Shown here piece after piece: positions 42,201 to 49,565 of a DNA stretch of 64,000 nucleotides. The position numbers and the translations under genes are program-made. Source of the DNA: JAJVID01 sp035714085. GTDB taxonomy: Bacteria > Acidobacteriota > Blastocatellia > RBC074. Positions within the stretch are counted from its first letter, which is position 1. Each line of letters begins with the position of its first letter. A model generated the notes under the pieces. That model was not told the origin of the DNA. It ran no database searches and saw only the letters and a list, made by a program, of their open reading frames with translations. Where the stretch lies: NCBI GenBank assembly GCA_035714085.1, contig DASTMP010000131.1:7570-71569 (forward strand), read 5' to 3'.

Positions 42201-42825
42201 GCTCGATTACGGCGGGTCGCCCGCGAGCGGCGGCGGGGCGGTGGGCGGGGCTCAGACCTACACCGACGTCAATGCCGGGCGCGGCCCATCTGGTTATGAC
42301 GTGAAACATCGCGCCGTCTTCAGCGGCGTCTACGAAGTCCCGTTCGGCAAAGGCAAACGCTGGCTGAGCGGCGGGCCGCTGAGCTTCATTCTGGGCGGCT
42401 GGCAGACGACCGGCATTGTCTCGGCCACGAGCGGACGCCCGTTCACGGTCTTCCTGCAGAACGGCGTCAACAACGGCGCGCCGAGCTGGCCCAACCGGAT
42501 CGGCGACGGGCGGCTCGACAACTCGACGACCGACAAATGGTTTGACACCGCAGCCTTCGTCGCGCCGGCGCCGAACACCTTCGGCAATTCGGCGCGTGGC
42601 GTGCTCTACGCGCCGGGCAATTTCAACGTGGACGGATCGCTGGCCAAGAGCTTCGCGCTCACCGAAAAGCTGCGCTTCCAGTTCCGCTTTGAAGCCTACA
42701 ACCTGTTTAACACGCCTTACTTCGGCTTCCCCAACGCCAACATCGGCTCGCCGAACCAGGGCCAGATTCGTTCGACTCTGGCCGACAACCGCAGTTTGCA
42801 GGGGGCGCTGAAGATCGAGTTTTAA
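39298..42825 (+). CDS. TonB-dependent receptor, Oar-like, with carboxypeptidase-regulatory domain
   Basis: The product is 1175 aa. It has a signal peptide (FALVVVGLTSAARAQ) and a CNA-B-like N-terminal domain (GSILGTVRDNSGAAVKGARV, GNYNAPFLIPGAYSVAVEAQ). The plug follows (VKELPLNGRNFAQLVYLTPG, WIIDGIDNNEYTF, SAEFGRGAGVVAVSTKSG), then a long barrel ending in MKIEF-like ALKIEF with terminal Phe. It is an outer-membrane transporter or surface protein; the substrate is unknown. AGGAG stands about 10 bases before the ATG. Same family as the genes at 1-3142 and 43129. Confidence 0.93.
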   Translation: MKDTRYGQFILRLAGFALVVVGLTSAARAQVTTGSILGTVRDNSGAAVKGARVTVTDLARSATNNYTTDEEGNYNAPFLIPGAYSVAVEAQGFKKSVTNNIVVQIDQKARIDFNLEVGQIAEVAEIMAAATLVRTESSELGEVIEERAVKELPLNGRNFAQLVYLTPGVTPGQSGENLSGASTFNPRASSNFNALGHHANSNGWIIDGIDNNEYTFNTVIVQPTVESVREFKTLTGTFSAEFGRGAGVVAVSTKSGSNDFHFGLFEFIRNDKLDAFQHQFVNPRPTQKPPFRRNQFGGYFSGPLSIPKVYNGKNRTFIFADYAGLREVRGQTFVNSVPTAKMRTGDFTELLGANLCADAAGAAGACGGAFTRPLMVTDTNGQNIQARIGMIFDPLTTRNNPNFNASQAASAANPQILRSAFAGNIIPNARINQVGFNVASIYPLPLGAGVTNNFTSVVNRRAGSDAFTVRIDHEFSERDKFFARYSFEDFSLDAPQGQANCCLPTPDFAKSKFDLGPFVAGIQNTTLRTQGLALNHTHTFSPTLLMELRAGFARTNPRTLQSDFGHNAASSLGIQGINISDFTSGISNIDISDLTGLSGGPNFLPVNPKQTHYQFDSNLFYTLGRHTLKFGYHMIIRKPSPFTQSNTRGQLTINNNFVRLPFSAGAAVSGTGTGLASLLLGYVNSGSRGFLNENYYLTNKEFAGFAQDDIKLTDRLTVNIGLRYEVYTPDVENRDLIVNYDPDKLRLIYAGEEGYSRSAGKETHYKNFGPRIGFAWDLFGGAKTVLRGGYGISYFPEPYAAGNLLGQNIPLSVSQSFTNEVTPSNFNNVTLISLPFPTPVQFKPTTTAALNAVTPAPTIIAHEFSNLTPYAQSYSLNIERALTRSVVLEVGYAGSRGIHIPVFFNVNEVQPGSGSQPSRRLIQPLNNIATINIAQYRNSSSYNSLQTKLVKRFSGGSNFLFSYTFGKSLDYGGSPASGGGAVGGAQTYTDVNAGRGPSGYDVKHRAVFSGVYEVPFGKGKRWLSGGPLSFILGGWQTTGIVSATSGRPFTVFLQNGVNNGAPSWPNRIGDGRLDNSTTDKWFDTAAFVAPAPNTFGNSARGVLYAPGNFNVDGSLAKSFALTEKLRFQFRFEAYNLFNTPYFGFPNANIGSPNQGQIRSTLADNRSLQGALKIEF

Positions 42826-43128
42826 AGCGTTTTTCACTTCGGTATTCAATAATAGCAAACCACTGGGATCACGGGGCGCACGGGGATGTTTAGTTTTGAT
42901 CTTCCCCGTGATCCCCGTGACCCCCGTGGTTAATTCCACCTGAACGTTCAAATCGAAGTCGTTATAGATCGACTAGAAAACACCTGAGGCCGACGAGCCC
43001 ACACGCCGCCTGCGGTGATTTTTTCAACAACCCTCCATCCACGAGGAACACGAAGCATCACGAAATTCAGGGATCGCCTCGCCCGCTCCTCTTCGGGCCC
43101 TTCGAGGATGTTTTCATTGGAGATTCGT
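42826..43128. repeat. Intergenic region with a GGGATCACGGGG-word hairpin
   Basis: This is a 303-base gap between two TonB receptor genes. The left arm at about 42858-42887 (AACCACTGGGATCACGGGGC) is complementary, with indels, to 42901-42933 (CCCCGTGATCCCCGTGACCC and onwards to GTGGTT). The rest (42936-43128) shows nothing beyond the ribosome site TTGGAG before 43129. Confidence 0.75.
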
Positions 43129-46100
43129 ATGACTAGGATAAACTTGAAATCACTCCGCGCGGCGTTACTGACGCTGTTGCTGGCGCCGCTTGTTTCAGGG
43201 CAATCGGATCGCGGCACTATCACCGGAACCGTGACCGACAGTTCGGGCGCCGCCGTGCCTGGCGCTAACGTGACGGTGACCAATCTGGCGACGAACGCCA
43301 ATTCGACGGCGGTGACCACTGGTGACGGCGTCTATTCGATCGTCGCCTTGCCGCCAGGAACTTATCGCGTCCGCATCGAAAAGAGCGGGTTCAAGCGCGC
43401 CGAGATCGGCCAATTGACAGTGGTGGTCGGCAACACCACCGCCGCCAACGTCGCGATGGAGGTCGGGCAGGTTAGCGAGGTCGTCGAAGTCGCGGCGGCC
43501 GCCGGCGGACAGGTGCAGACCGAGAACGCCAAGATCTCTTCGCAGGTCTCGAACAAACAGATTGACCAATTGCCGCTGGTCGTGAGCGGCACGATGCGCA
43601 GCCCGTTCGACCTGACGCTGCTGACGCCGGAATCGAAACCCCTCGGGTTGGGCGGCGACGCCGGAGTGCAGGGCCCCGGTTACACCTCCAACTTCTCGAT
43701 CGGCGGCGGGCAAGGCGGCACGTGGGGCATCACGCTCGACGGCGCGTCTTCCGGCACCAGCCGTTTTGGTTCGACTGAATGGGCGAGTCTGAACACGCCC
43801 TCGATTGACGCCATCACGGAATTCGCCGTGGACACCAACGGCTTCAAGGCCGAATCCGGTCGCGCGCAGGGCGGGAGCTTGAACTTTTCGTCGCGTTCGG
43901 GCACGAACGAATATCACGGGACAGTCTATGAGTTCGCGCGCAATAACTACTTCGACGCGCGCAATTACTTCGAGGACAAGCCCAGCGTGCTCAAACAGAA
44001 CGATTACGGGGTGACGCTCGGCGGGCCGGTGCGCATCCCGTGGGTTTATAACGGTAAGAACAAAACCTTCTTCTTCGGCTCTGCGGAATGGTTCCGCAAC
44101 CGCGCCGGCTCAGGCACTTTTGTAACTTCGGCGCCGACGCCGGAGATGTACAACGGCGATTTCAGCAAGTGGGTGGATTCCACGGGCAAAATGCTCCCGA
44201 TCTACGATCCGGCGACCACTCGCCCGAATCCGAATTTCAATCCCGGCTCGCCGATCAGCGAATCGAATCCCCGGTTCATTCGAGACCCTTTCCCCGGCAA
44301 TATCATTCCGAAGGATCGGATCAGCCCGATGGCGCAGAAATATCTGGATTACGTCGGTAACACAGTCTTCCCGAATTCGGCGGGGGCCCCGGGCACATTT
44401 GCGTATGTCAACAATAACTACCGCAGCTTCGCGGGCAGTTCGCTCTTCCCGTGGACGAAGTGGAGCGTCAAGATTGATCACAACTTCAACGAGCGCCACA
44501 AAATCAGCGGCCTGTACAATTACGGCTTGAGCGAAGTGCTGCCCGGCGTGGACGGATTCCCGCAACTCCCCGCTTCCGTCAGCAACTTCCGCTACACTTA
44601 TCAAGACAGCCACGTCTACCGCGTCAACTACACGTGGACGATCAGCCCGGGGCTGGTAAATTACCTCTACGGCGGCGTCAACTGGTGGAAACAGTTCAAC
44701 TACACGCCGAACATCGGCGGCGGGTGGAAGCAGAAGGGCATCTGCCTGCCTGGCGCATTCAATTGCGATGAGGCCCTGTTGCAGGTTGAGTTCGCAAGTG
44801 ATGGTTATACCGCCTGGGGCGGTTCAAATGGTGACGGTTCCGAAAATCCGATCTTCACCTTCGGCGACGATCTGACAGTGATCAAAGGGAGCCACACAAT
44901 CAAGGGCGGGTACCTGTTCGAGCGGATGCATTACAATGGCTTCGGGCGGCAGACGCTGGCGGGGCTGGTGCGGCCGAGCCGCGCGCAGACGAGCATTCCG
45001 CAGAGCGGCAATTCCAGTTTGGGTGGCGGCAACGCCTTCGCGTCATTCCTCCTCGGCGAGATCAACAGCGCCCAGACCGAAAATGATCGTTTCGTGCGCC
45101 AATACTGGCGCGGCCACGCTGCCTACATCCAGGACGACTGGAAGGTCTCGCCTAAGCTAACGCTCAACTTCGGCCTGCGCTACGATATGACGCTGCCGCC
45201 GCTCGAACGTGATGATAAGTGGAGCGATTTTGATCCATTTACGCCAAACCCTGCGGCCAACGGACGCCTGGGCGCGCTTCGCTTCGCCGGCTTCAACCAG
45301 GGCGAAGTAGGCAAGCGCACGCTGGTCGAAGGTTGGTACGGCGGTTTCGGGCCGCGCTTCAGTTTCGCCTACAGCCCCGACCGGAAGACCGTCTTCCGCG
45401 GCGGAGTCGCGCGCACCTTCGGATTGGTGCGGACGACTTCCGGCTCAACGCACTTCGCAGGCGCGATCCAGATATACAGTGTTACAGGTGACGGCATTAA
45501 CCGCCTGTTCAAACTTGATGACGGTTTCATCGTCAATGGCGTCAATACCGTGCCGCAGCCACCGAGCGTTGATCCAGGCTTCAACACCAACGCCGATGTG
45601 GATTGGTGGCAGGGGCAAGAAGTCTCGCGCCTGCCGGAGAACTGGAACTGGACCTTTTCCGTGCAGCGTGAGCTGCCGGGCAAATTCCTGGTCGAAGCTT
45701 CATACAACGCCAGCGTCGGCGTTCACCTGATGTCCGGTTTGCTCAATGTGAATCAGTTGGATTCGAAGTATGTCTACGACCCGCGCATCAATCCGTTGCG
45801 GAACGTACGCTTCGACGCGGCAGGATCGCCGCTGCAGGCGGCCGGATTCAGTAAGCCGTATCCCGCGTTTCCGGACAGTCTGACTTTGGAGCGCGCTCTG
45901 CGCCCGTTCCCGCAATACGCCAACATCAACACGTGGAGCGGCAACGGTGACCGCAGCGGTCATTCGACTTACCACGCCGCAATCGTGAAGGTGGAGCGCC
46001 GCGTCAGCAGTGGCGTTTACCTGCAAGGTTCGTATGTTTTCTCGAAGCTGCTGACCAACACCGACCTCGTAGATTCGGGCGGGCGGGCAATGGATTTTTA

Positions 46101-46725
46101 CAACATGCGCCTGGAGAAATCGGTCGGGGCGTTCGACCTGACGCATAACTTCAAGTTCAGCTATATTCTGGACGCGCCCATTGGTAAAGGGCGGAAGTTT
46201 GATCTTGGCGGAATCGGCAACGCCGTGCTCGGCGGCTGGCGGCTTTCAGCGATCCACGTTTACACCAGCGGCCAACCGATTCAGCTGACCGGCGGCGCCG
46301 TCAGCCTGGGTGGACGCAGCGCGGCTTTAGTCAAGACCCTGGACGGCTGGGTTGTGGACGCTCCCGACAATCCTAACTACCGGGCGACGTCGGGCTACAC
46401 CAGCTACTTCGCTCCAGTCTGTTCGATCGCGGCCGTCTGCAACGCCAGTGGCGTCGTCGTTTCACAGACCAATACGTTGGGAAATGCGCCTCGCTATAAC
46501 GGGCTGGCCCGCCTCCCGGCCAATCTGAGAGAGAACGCCTCGTTACAGAAGAGCTTCAACTTCACCGAGCGCTTCCGCCTCGATTTCCGGTGGGAGGTGT
46601 TCAATGTCTTCAACCGCGTGGTTCTGGGCGCGCCTGATTCCGGCATCACCAGCACAAGCTTCGGGCGCATCACGAGCGCCCAGGCGCCGCGCCAGATGCA
46701 GTTCGGGTTGAAGCTGTATTTCTAA
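43129..46725 (+). CDS. TonB-dependent receptor, Oar-like (second of the pair)
   Basis: The product is 1198 aa from the ATG at 43129, where a signal peptide begins (LRAALLTLLLAPLVSGQ) and GGAG lies 6 bases upstream. The CNA-B-like domain is GTITGTVTDSSGAAVPGANV. Plug region: QIDQLPLVVSGTMRSPFDLT, WGITLDGASSG, ESGRAQGGSLNFSSRSGTNE. The barrel ends in QFGLKLYF with the terminal Phe expected for BAM recognition. It is paralogous to, but clearly diverged from, the receptor at 39298. The frame stays open upstream to 43015 without a ribosome site. Confidence 0.93.
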   Translation: MTRINLKSLRAALLTLLLAPLVSGQSDRGTITGTVTDSSGAAVPGANVTVTNLATNANSTAVTTGDGVYSIVALPPGTYRVRIEKSGFKRAEIGQLTVVVGNTTAANVAMEVGQVSEVVEVAAAAGGQVQTENAKISSQVSNKQIDQLPLVVSGTMRSPFDLTLLTPESKPLGLGGDAGVQGPGYTSNFSIGGGQGGTWGITLDGASSGTSRFGSTEWASLNTPSIDAITEFAVDTNGFKAESGRAQGGSLNFSSRSGTNEYHGTVYEFARNNYFDARNYFEDKPSVLKQNDYGVTLGGPVRIPWVYNGKNKTFFFGSAEWFRNRAGSGTFVTSAPTPEMYNGDFSKWVDSTGKMLPIYDPATTRPNPNFNPGSPISESNPRFIRDPFPGNIIPKDRISPMAQKYLDYVGNTVFPNSAGAPGTFAYVNNNYRSFAGSSLFPWTKWSVKIDHNFNERHKISGLYNYGLSEVLPGVDGFPQLPASVSNFRYTYQDSHVYRVNYTWTISPGLVNYLYGGVNWWKQFNYTPNIGGGWKQKGICLPGAFNCDEALLQVEFASDGYTAWGGSNGDGSENPIFTFGDDLTVIKGSHTIKGGYLFERMHYNGFGRQTLAGLVRPSRAQTSIPQSGNSSLGGGNAFASFLLGEINSAQTENDRFVRQYWRGHAAYIQDDWKVSPKLTLNFGLRYDMTLPPLERDDKWSDFDPFTPNPAANGRLGALRFAGFNQGEVGKRTLVEGWYGGFGPRFSFAYSPDRKTVFRGGVARTFGLVRTTSGSTHFAGAIQIYSVTGDGINRLFKLDDGFIVNGVNTVPQPPSVDPGFNTNADVDWWQGQEVSRLPENWNWTFSVQRELPGKFLVEASYNASVGVHLMSGLLNVNQLDSKYVYDPRINPLRNVRFDAAGSPLQAAGFSKPYPAFPDSLTLERALRPFPQYANINTWSGNGDRSGHSTYHAAIVKVERRVSSGVYLQGSYVFSKLLTNTDLVDSGGRAMDFYNMRLEKSVGAFDLTHNFKFSYILDAPIGKGRKFDLGGIGNAVLGGWRLSAIHVYTSGQPIQLTGGAVSLGGRSAALVKTLDGWVVDAPDNPNYRATSGYTSYFAPVCSIAAVCNASGVVVSQTNTLGNAPRYNGLARLPANLRENASLQKSFNFTERFRLDFRWEVFNVFNRVVLGAPDSGITSTSFGRITSAQAPRQMQFGLKLYF

Positions 46726-47042
46726 AACAGTGGTTGGCGCCTGGTGGTTGGTAATCGGTTGAATTATCCGAAGAGCGTGCAAATAAAACCACCTTGCAAT
46801 CAACACATTGATTGGCGCAAACCTGGGTACGCATCGCTTCCAGCGTGCAGGCCTGGCAGGAAGCGCATTGAAAAGCAATTGGGAGAATGGCTGAGACTGC
46901 ACGCTGGAAGCGATGCGTACCCAGGCGTCTCCCAATTTATGCGCAGGATTCAATGAAGTGGTTGACTGTATTCAGCTTTAATTTGCACAGGTTTCAATTA
47001 TCTCAACTCACCAGGCGCCAGCCGCCAAGGAGTCCATCAACT
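46726..47042. repeat. Nested inverted repeats upstream of the RraA-like gene
   Basis: In this 317-base gap the outer arms GGTTGGCGCCTGGTG (46732-46746) and its complement (47009-47023, one mismatch) enclose perfect 29-nt inner arms, 46822-46850 and 46897-46925 (core CTGGGTACGCATCGCTTCCA). A third pair, AATTGGGAGA/TCTCCCAATT (near 46878 and 46928), overlaps the inner unit. The inner arm is shared with the repeat at 37638-37828. Confidence 0.9.
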
Positions 47043-47954
47043 ATGTCTCGAATGGCTCGAACAATTATCATCGTCTCGCTTCTCTCTATCGCTCTCATTT
47101 CCGTCACAACGCTTCATTTCAAAACGCAATCGCAGGTTCAGGTCCCGCCGGGCTTGCGCTCGCAGCGCGACACGTGGACGCCGCTGATGGACGTGTTAAA
47201 GGAAAAAGGTCGCCCGCGCGTCACCGACGAACAATTGGCGAAGATGAAGGCCCTGCCAGTTGAAGCGATGTGGGCCGCGGTACAGAGCAAAGGTTACAGA
47301 TTCTGTTTCGTCAATCATCTAAAGCTGACGCAACCCGGCGTGAAAATGGTCGGACGCGCGTTGACGATGCGTTATTTGCCCGTTCGCCCTGACCTCGATG
47401 AAGGCGTGCGCCAATTGGCGAAAGAGGGCGATTGGGATTACCAATACAACGTCAGGGCGGGCGAGGACGGGCGTCCCGGAGACATCGCGGTGGTCGAACT
47501 CGGCGGCGCCGTGGATCGCGCGACGTTCATGGGCGATATGACGGGACTGGCTATGAAATTGGCCGGCGTTCGCGGCGTGGTCGTCGACGGCGGCATCCGA
47601 GATTTGAACGAGTTTTTGCCGATGAAAGATTTCCCGACCTATTACGCCGGCGCTCACGCTTCGGCGATGGCCGACCAGGTCGGGGTCGAATGGAACGCGC
47701 CAGTTCGCATCGGCCAGGTAACGGTCTTGCCTGGCGACATCATCGTCGGTGACGAAGAGGGGGTCTTGTTTTTCCCACCGCAGCTCGCCGATGAAGTGAT
47801 CAAAGCCGCCGAGAATACGGTATACACTGAAGAGTTCAAACGCGAGATGATGCATAGCGGCAAATACCGCACGCGCGACATCTACCCGAGGCCCAGCCCC
47901 GAAGTCGAAAAAGTTTTTGAGGAGTGGAAGAAGACGCATCCGCGCAAGCCATGA
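47043..47954 (+). CDS. Exported RraA / HMG-aldolase-like protein
   Basis: The product is 303 aa from the ATG at 47043 (AAGGAG upstream). An N-terminal hydrophobic segment (TIIIVSLLSIALISVTTLHF) acts as signal or anchor. The rest is an RraA/4-hydroxy-4-methyl-2-oxoglutarate aldolase fold: VGRALTMRYLPV, PGDIAVVELGGAVDRATFMG and the active-site loop VVVDGGIRDLNEF with R186 and D187. Then come YYAGAHASAMADQVGVEWNA and VTVLPGDIIVGDEEGVLFFP. In true aldolases Arg and Asp at these positions bind pyruvate and the metal, so aldol cleavage of a 2-keto-4-hydroxy acid is plausible. Two sugar-acid dehydratase homologues lie downstream. Confidence 0.85.
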   Translation: MSRMARTIIIVSLLSIALISVTTLHFKTQSQVQVPPGLRSQRDTWTPLMDVLKEKGRPRVTDEQLAKMKALPVEAMWAAVQSKGYRFCFVNHLKLTQPGVKMVGRALTMRYLPVRPDLDEGVRQLAKEGDWDYQYNVRAGEDGRPGDIAVVELGGAVDRATFMGDMTGLAMKLAGVRGVVVDGGIRDLNEFLPMKDFPTYYAGAHASAMADQVGVEWNAPVRIGQVTVLPGDIIVGDEEGVLFFPPQLADEVIKAAENTVYTEEFKREMMHSGKYRTRDIYPRPSPEVEKVFEEWKKTHPRKP

Positions 47955-47969
47955 AAATCTCCGCTCTCC

Positions 47970-48188
47970 GCTGCCGCGAAGCGGCTATTGAGCCTAGCCC
48001 GGCGTTTCAACGCCGGGGATGGTACAACAGTGGACCTCAGTCGCGGCAGCGACGGTTGAGTGTTTGGCGTCGATAGTCGCGGTTTGTTGGCAACCCAATT
48101 CAACCGTCGCTGCCGCGACTGGGGATTGAATTCGCCGCGCTCCCGGCGTTGAAACACCGGGCTAAATTCAAACGCCGCTCCGCGGCTG
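47970..48188. repeat. Nested inverted repeats filling the 47955-48250 gap
   Basis: The outer arms 47995-48017 and 48142-48164 (23 nt, one mismatch; core CCCGGCGTTTCAACGCCGGG) extend imperfectly outward to 47970 and 48188. The inner arms 48038-48059 and 48100-48121 (22 nt, perfect; CAGTCGCGGCAGCGACGGTT) enclose a 40-base loop. The outer left arm is itself a palindrome. Confidence 0.92.
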
Positions 48189-48250
48189 GGAGCGCAATTT
48201 CAAAAAGCGCCCGGAAAGTAAGCGAACCGTCAGATTCAGTGAAGGAATTT

Positions 48251-49555
48251 ATGAATATCGGCAAACACATAGATAGCGATTCACGCCGCGCTTTTCTCAA
48301 ACGCGCATCCTTAGGACTGACTGGGGGGGTGACTGGAAGCCTGATCGCGTCAGGAAGACTGAGCGGATTCTCGTGGGCTCAAGAATCGGAAACGTCGCTC
48401 AAAATCACAAAGGTTGAGCCGCATCTGTTGACTGGAGTACGAGGCTACGGCCCCTGGCTGTTCGTGCGGGTGGAGACGGCGGACGGCGTTGTGGGGTGGG
48501 GCGAGGGGACGAACTTTCCCGGAGTGCAGCCGATTGCGACGGCCGTCAAAAACCTGAGCAGCGTGGTGGTGGGCGAGAGCGCGTGGAATATCGAAGCGAT
48601 CTGGAACCGGATGTATCGCTTTCTTTACTACAACGGCATGGGCGGAGTGGTGATGGCCGCGATCAGCGGGATTGATACGGCGCTCTACGACATTGTCGGG
48701 AAGAAGCTGGGCGTGCCGGTTTACAAATTGCTCGGCGGCCAGGTGCAAGAGAAGTTGAGGGTCTACGCTAACGGTTGGATGGAGGGGATTTCCCGCACAC
48801 CCGAAGCGATGGCGCAGAAGACGAAGGAACTGGTGGCCAAAGGTTACACGGGCTGCAAGTTCGATCCGTTCACCACGACGCCGTTCAACCGCGAAGTCAC
48901 GCAGCCGGAGCTGCGCAGCGCTGTGGCCCAGGTCAGAGCCGTGCGCGAGGCTGGCGGAACCGATTATGACATAGCCATTGACGTCCACGGCCGCTGGAAC
49001 ACCAAATCCACAATTGAGATCATCCGCGCGCTCGAGCCCTTTCGCCTGTTCTTTTACGAAGAAGCCGTCCCGCCAGAGAACGTCGCGGCGATGGCCGAAG
49101 TGCAGCGCGTAGTGAATGTCCCGCTGGCGACAGGCGAACGCATCTTCGGACGGCACGGTTTCCGTGAATTGCTCGAGCGGCAGGCCGTGCGGATCATTCA
49201 GCCGGACATCGCGCGCACAGGCGGGGTCACGGAGTTCAAGAAGATCGCGGCGATGGCCGACGCGTATTACGTCCCGGTTGCGCCGCATAATCCGAACGGC
49301 CCCATCTGCACAATCGCTTCGATGCATGCCTGCTTCTCGATCCCGAACTTCCTGGTCCTTGAGTTCTTCGAGCCCGACGAAGCGATCTTCCGCGAGATTG
49401 TCGTAAATGGATGGAAAGCTGACACGGGAGCGGTCTATCCTGTCACCGCGCCCGGTCTTGGCGTCAACATCACCGAAGATTTTCTGCGCAAACACCGATT
49501 CGACGAGAGCAAGACCGACGAGATGGAGCGCCGAACATTCAACACCGTGAAATAG
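48251..49555 (+). CDS. Tat-exported enolase-superfamily dehydratase, D-galactonate dehydratase-like
   Basis: The product is 434 aa from the ATG at 48251 (GAAGGA upstream). The Tat signal is DSRRAFLKRASLGLTGG. The mature part is a mandelate racemase/muconate-lactonising-type barrel with K203 (GCKFDPF), metal ligands D244 (AIDVHGRWN, with H246), E270 (FYEEAVPPEN) and E296 (ATGERIFGRHGF), and H346 in APHNPNGP. The DVHGR, EEAVPPEN and HNPNGP pattern is that of galactonate dehydratase-group enzymes, which turn an aldonate into a 2-keto-3-deoxy acid. Export is unusual for this chemistry. The substrate is not proven. It is followed 10 bases later by a second family member. Confidence 0.88.
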   Translation: MNIGKHIDSDSRRAFLKRASLGLTGGVTGSLIASGRLSGFSWAQESETSLKITKVEPHLLTGVRGYGPWLFVRVETADGVVGWGEGTNFPGVQPIATAVKNLSSVVVGESAWNIEAIWNRMYRFLYYNGMGGVVMAAISGIDTALYDIVGKKLGVPVYKLLGGQVQEKLRVYANGWMEGISRTPEAMAQKTKELVAKGYTGCKFDPFTTTPFNREVTQPELRSAVAQVRAVREAGGTDYDIAIDVHGRWNTKSTIEIIRALEPFRLFFYEEAVPPENVAAMAEVQRVVNVPLATGERIFGRHGFRELLERQAVRIIQPDIARTGGVTEFKKIAAMADAYYVPVAPHNPNGPICTIASMHACFSIPNFLVLEFFEPDEAIFREIVVNGWKADTGAVYPVTAPGLGVNITEDFLRKHRFDESKTDEMERRTFNTVK

Positions 49556-49565
49556 AGGAAAAACT

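Noticed and set aside
37802..46925. Repeated 28-mers as a CRISPR array
   Set aside because: The copies occur as inverted pairs 9 kb apart, not as regularly spaced direct repeats, and no cas genes are present.
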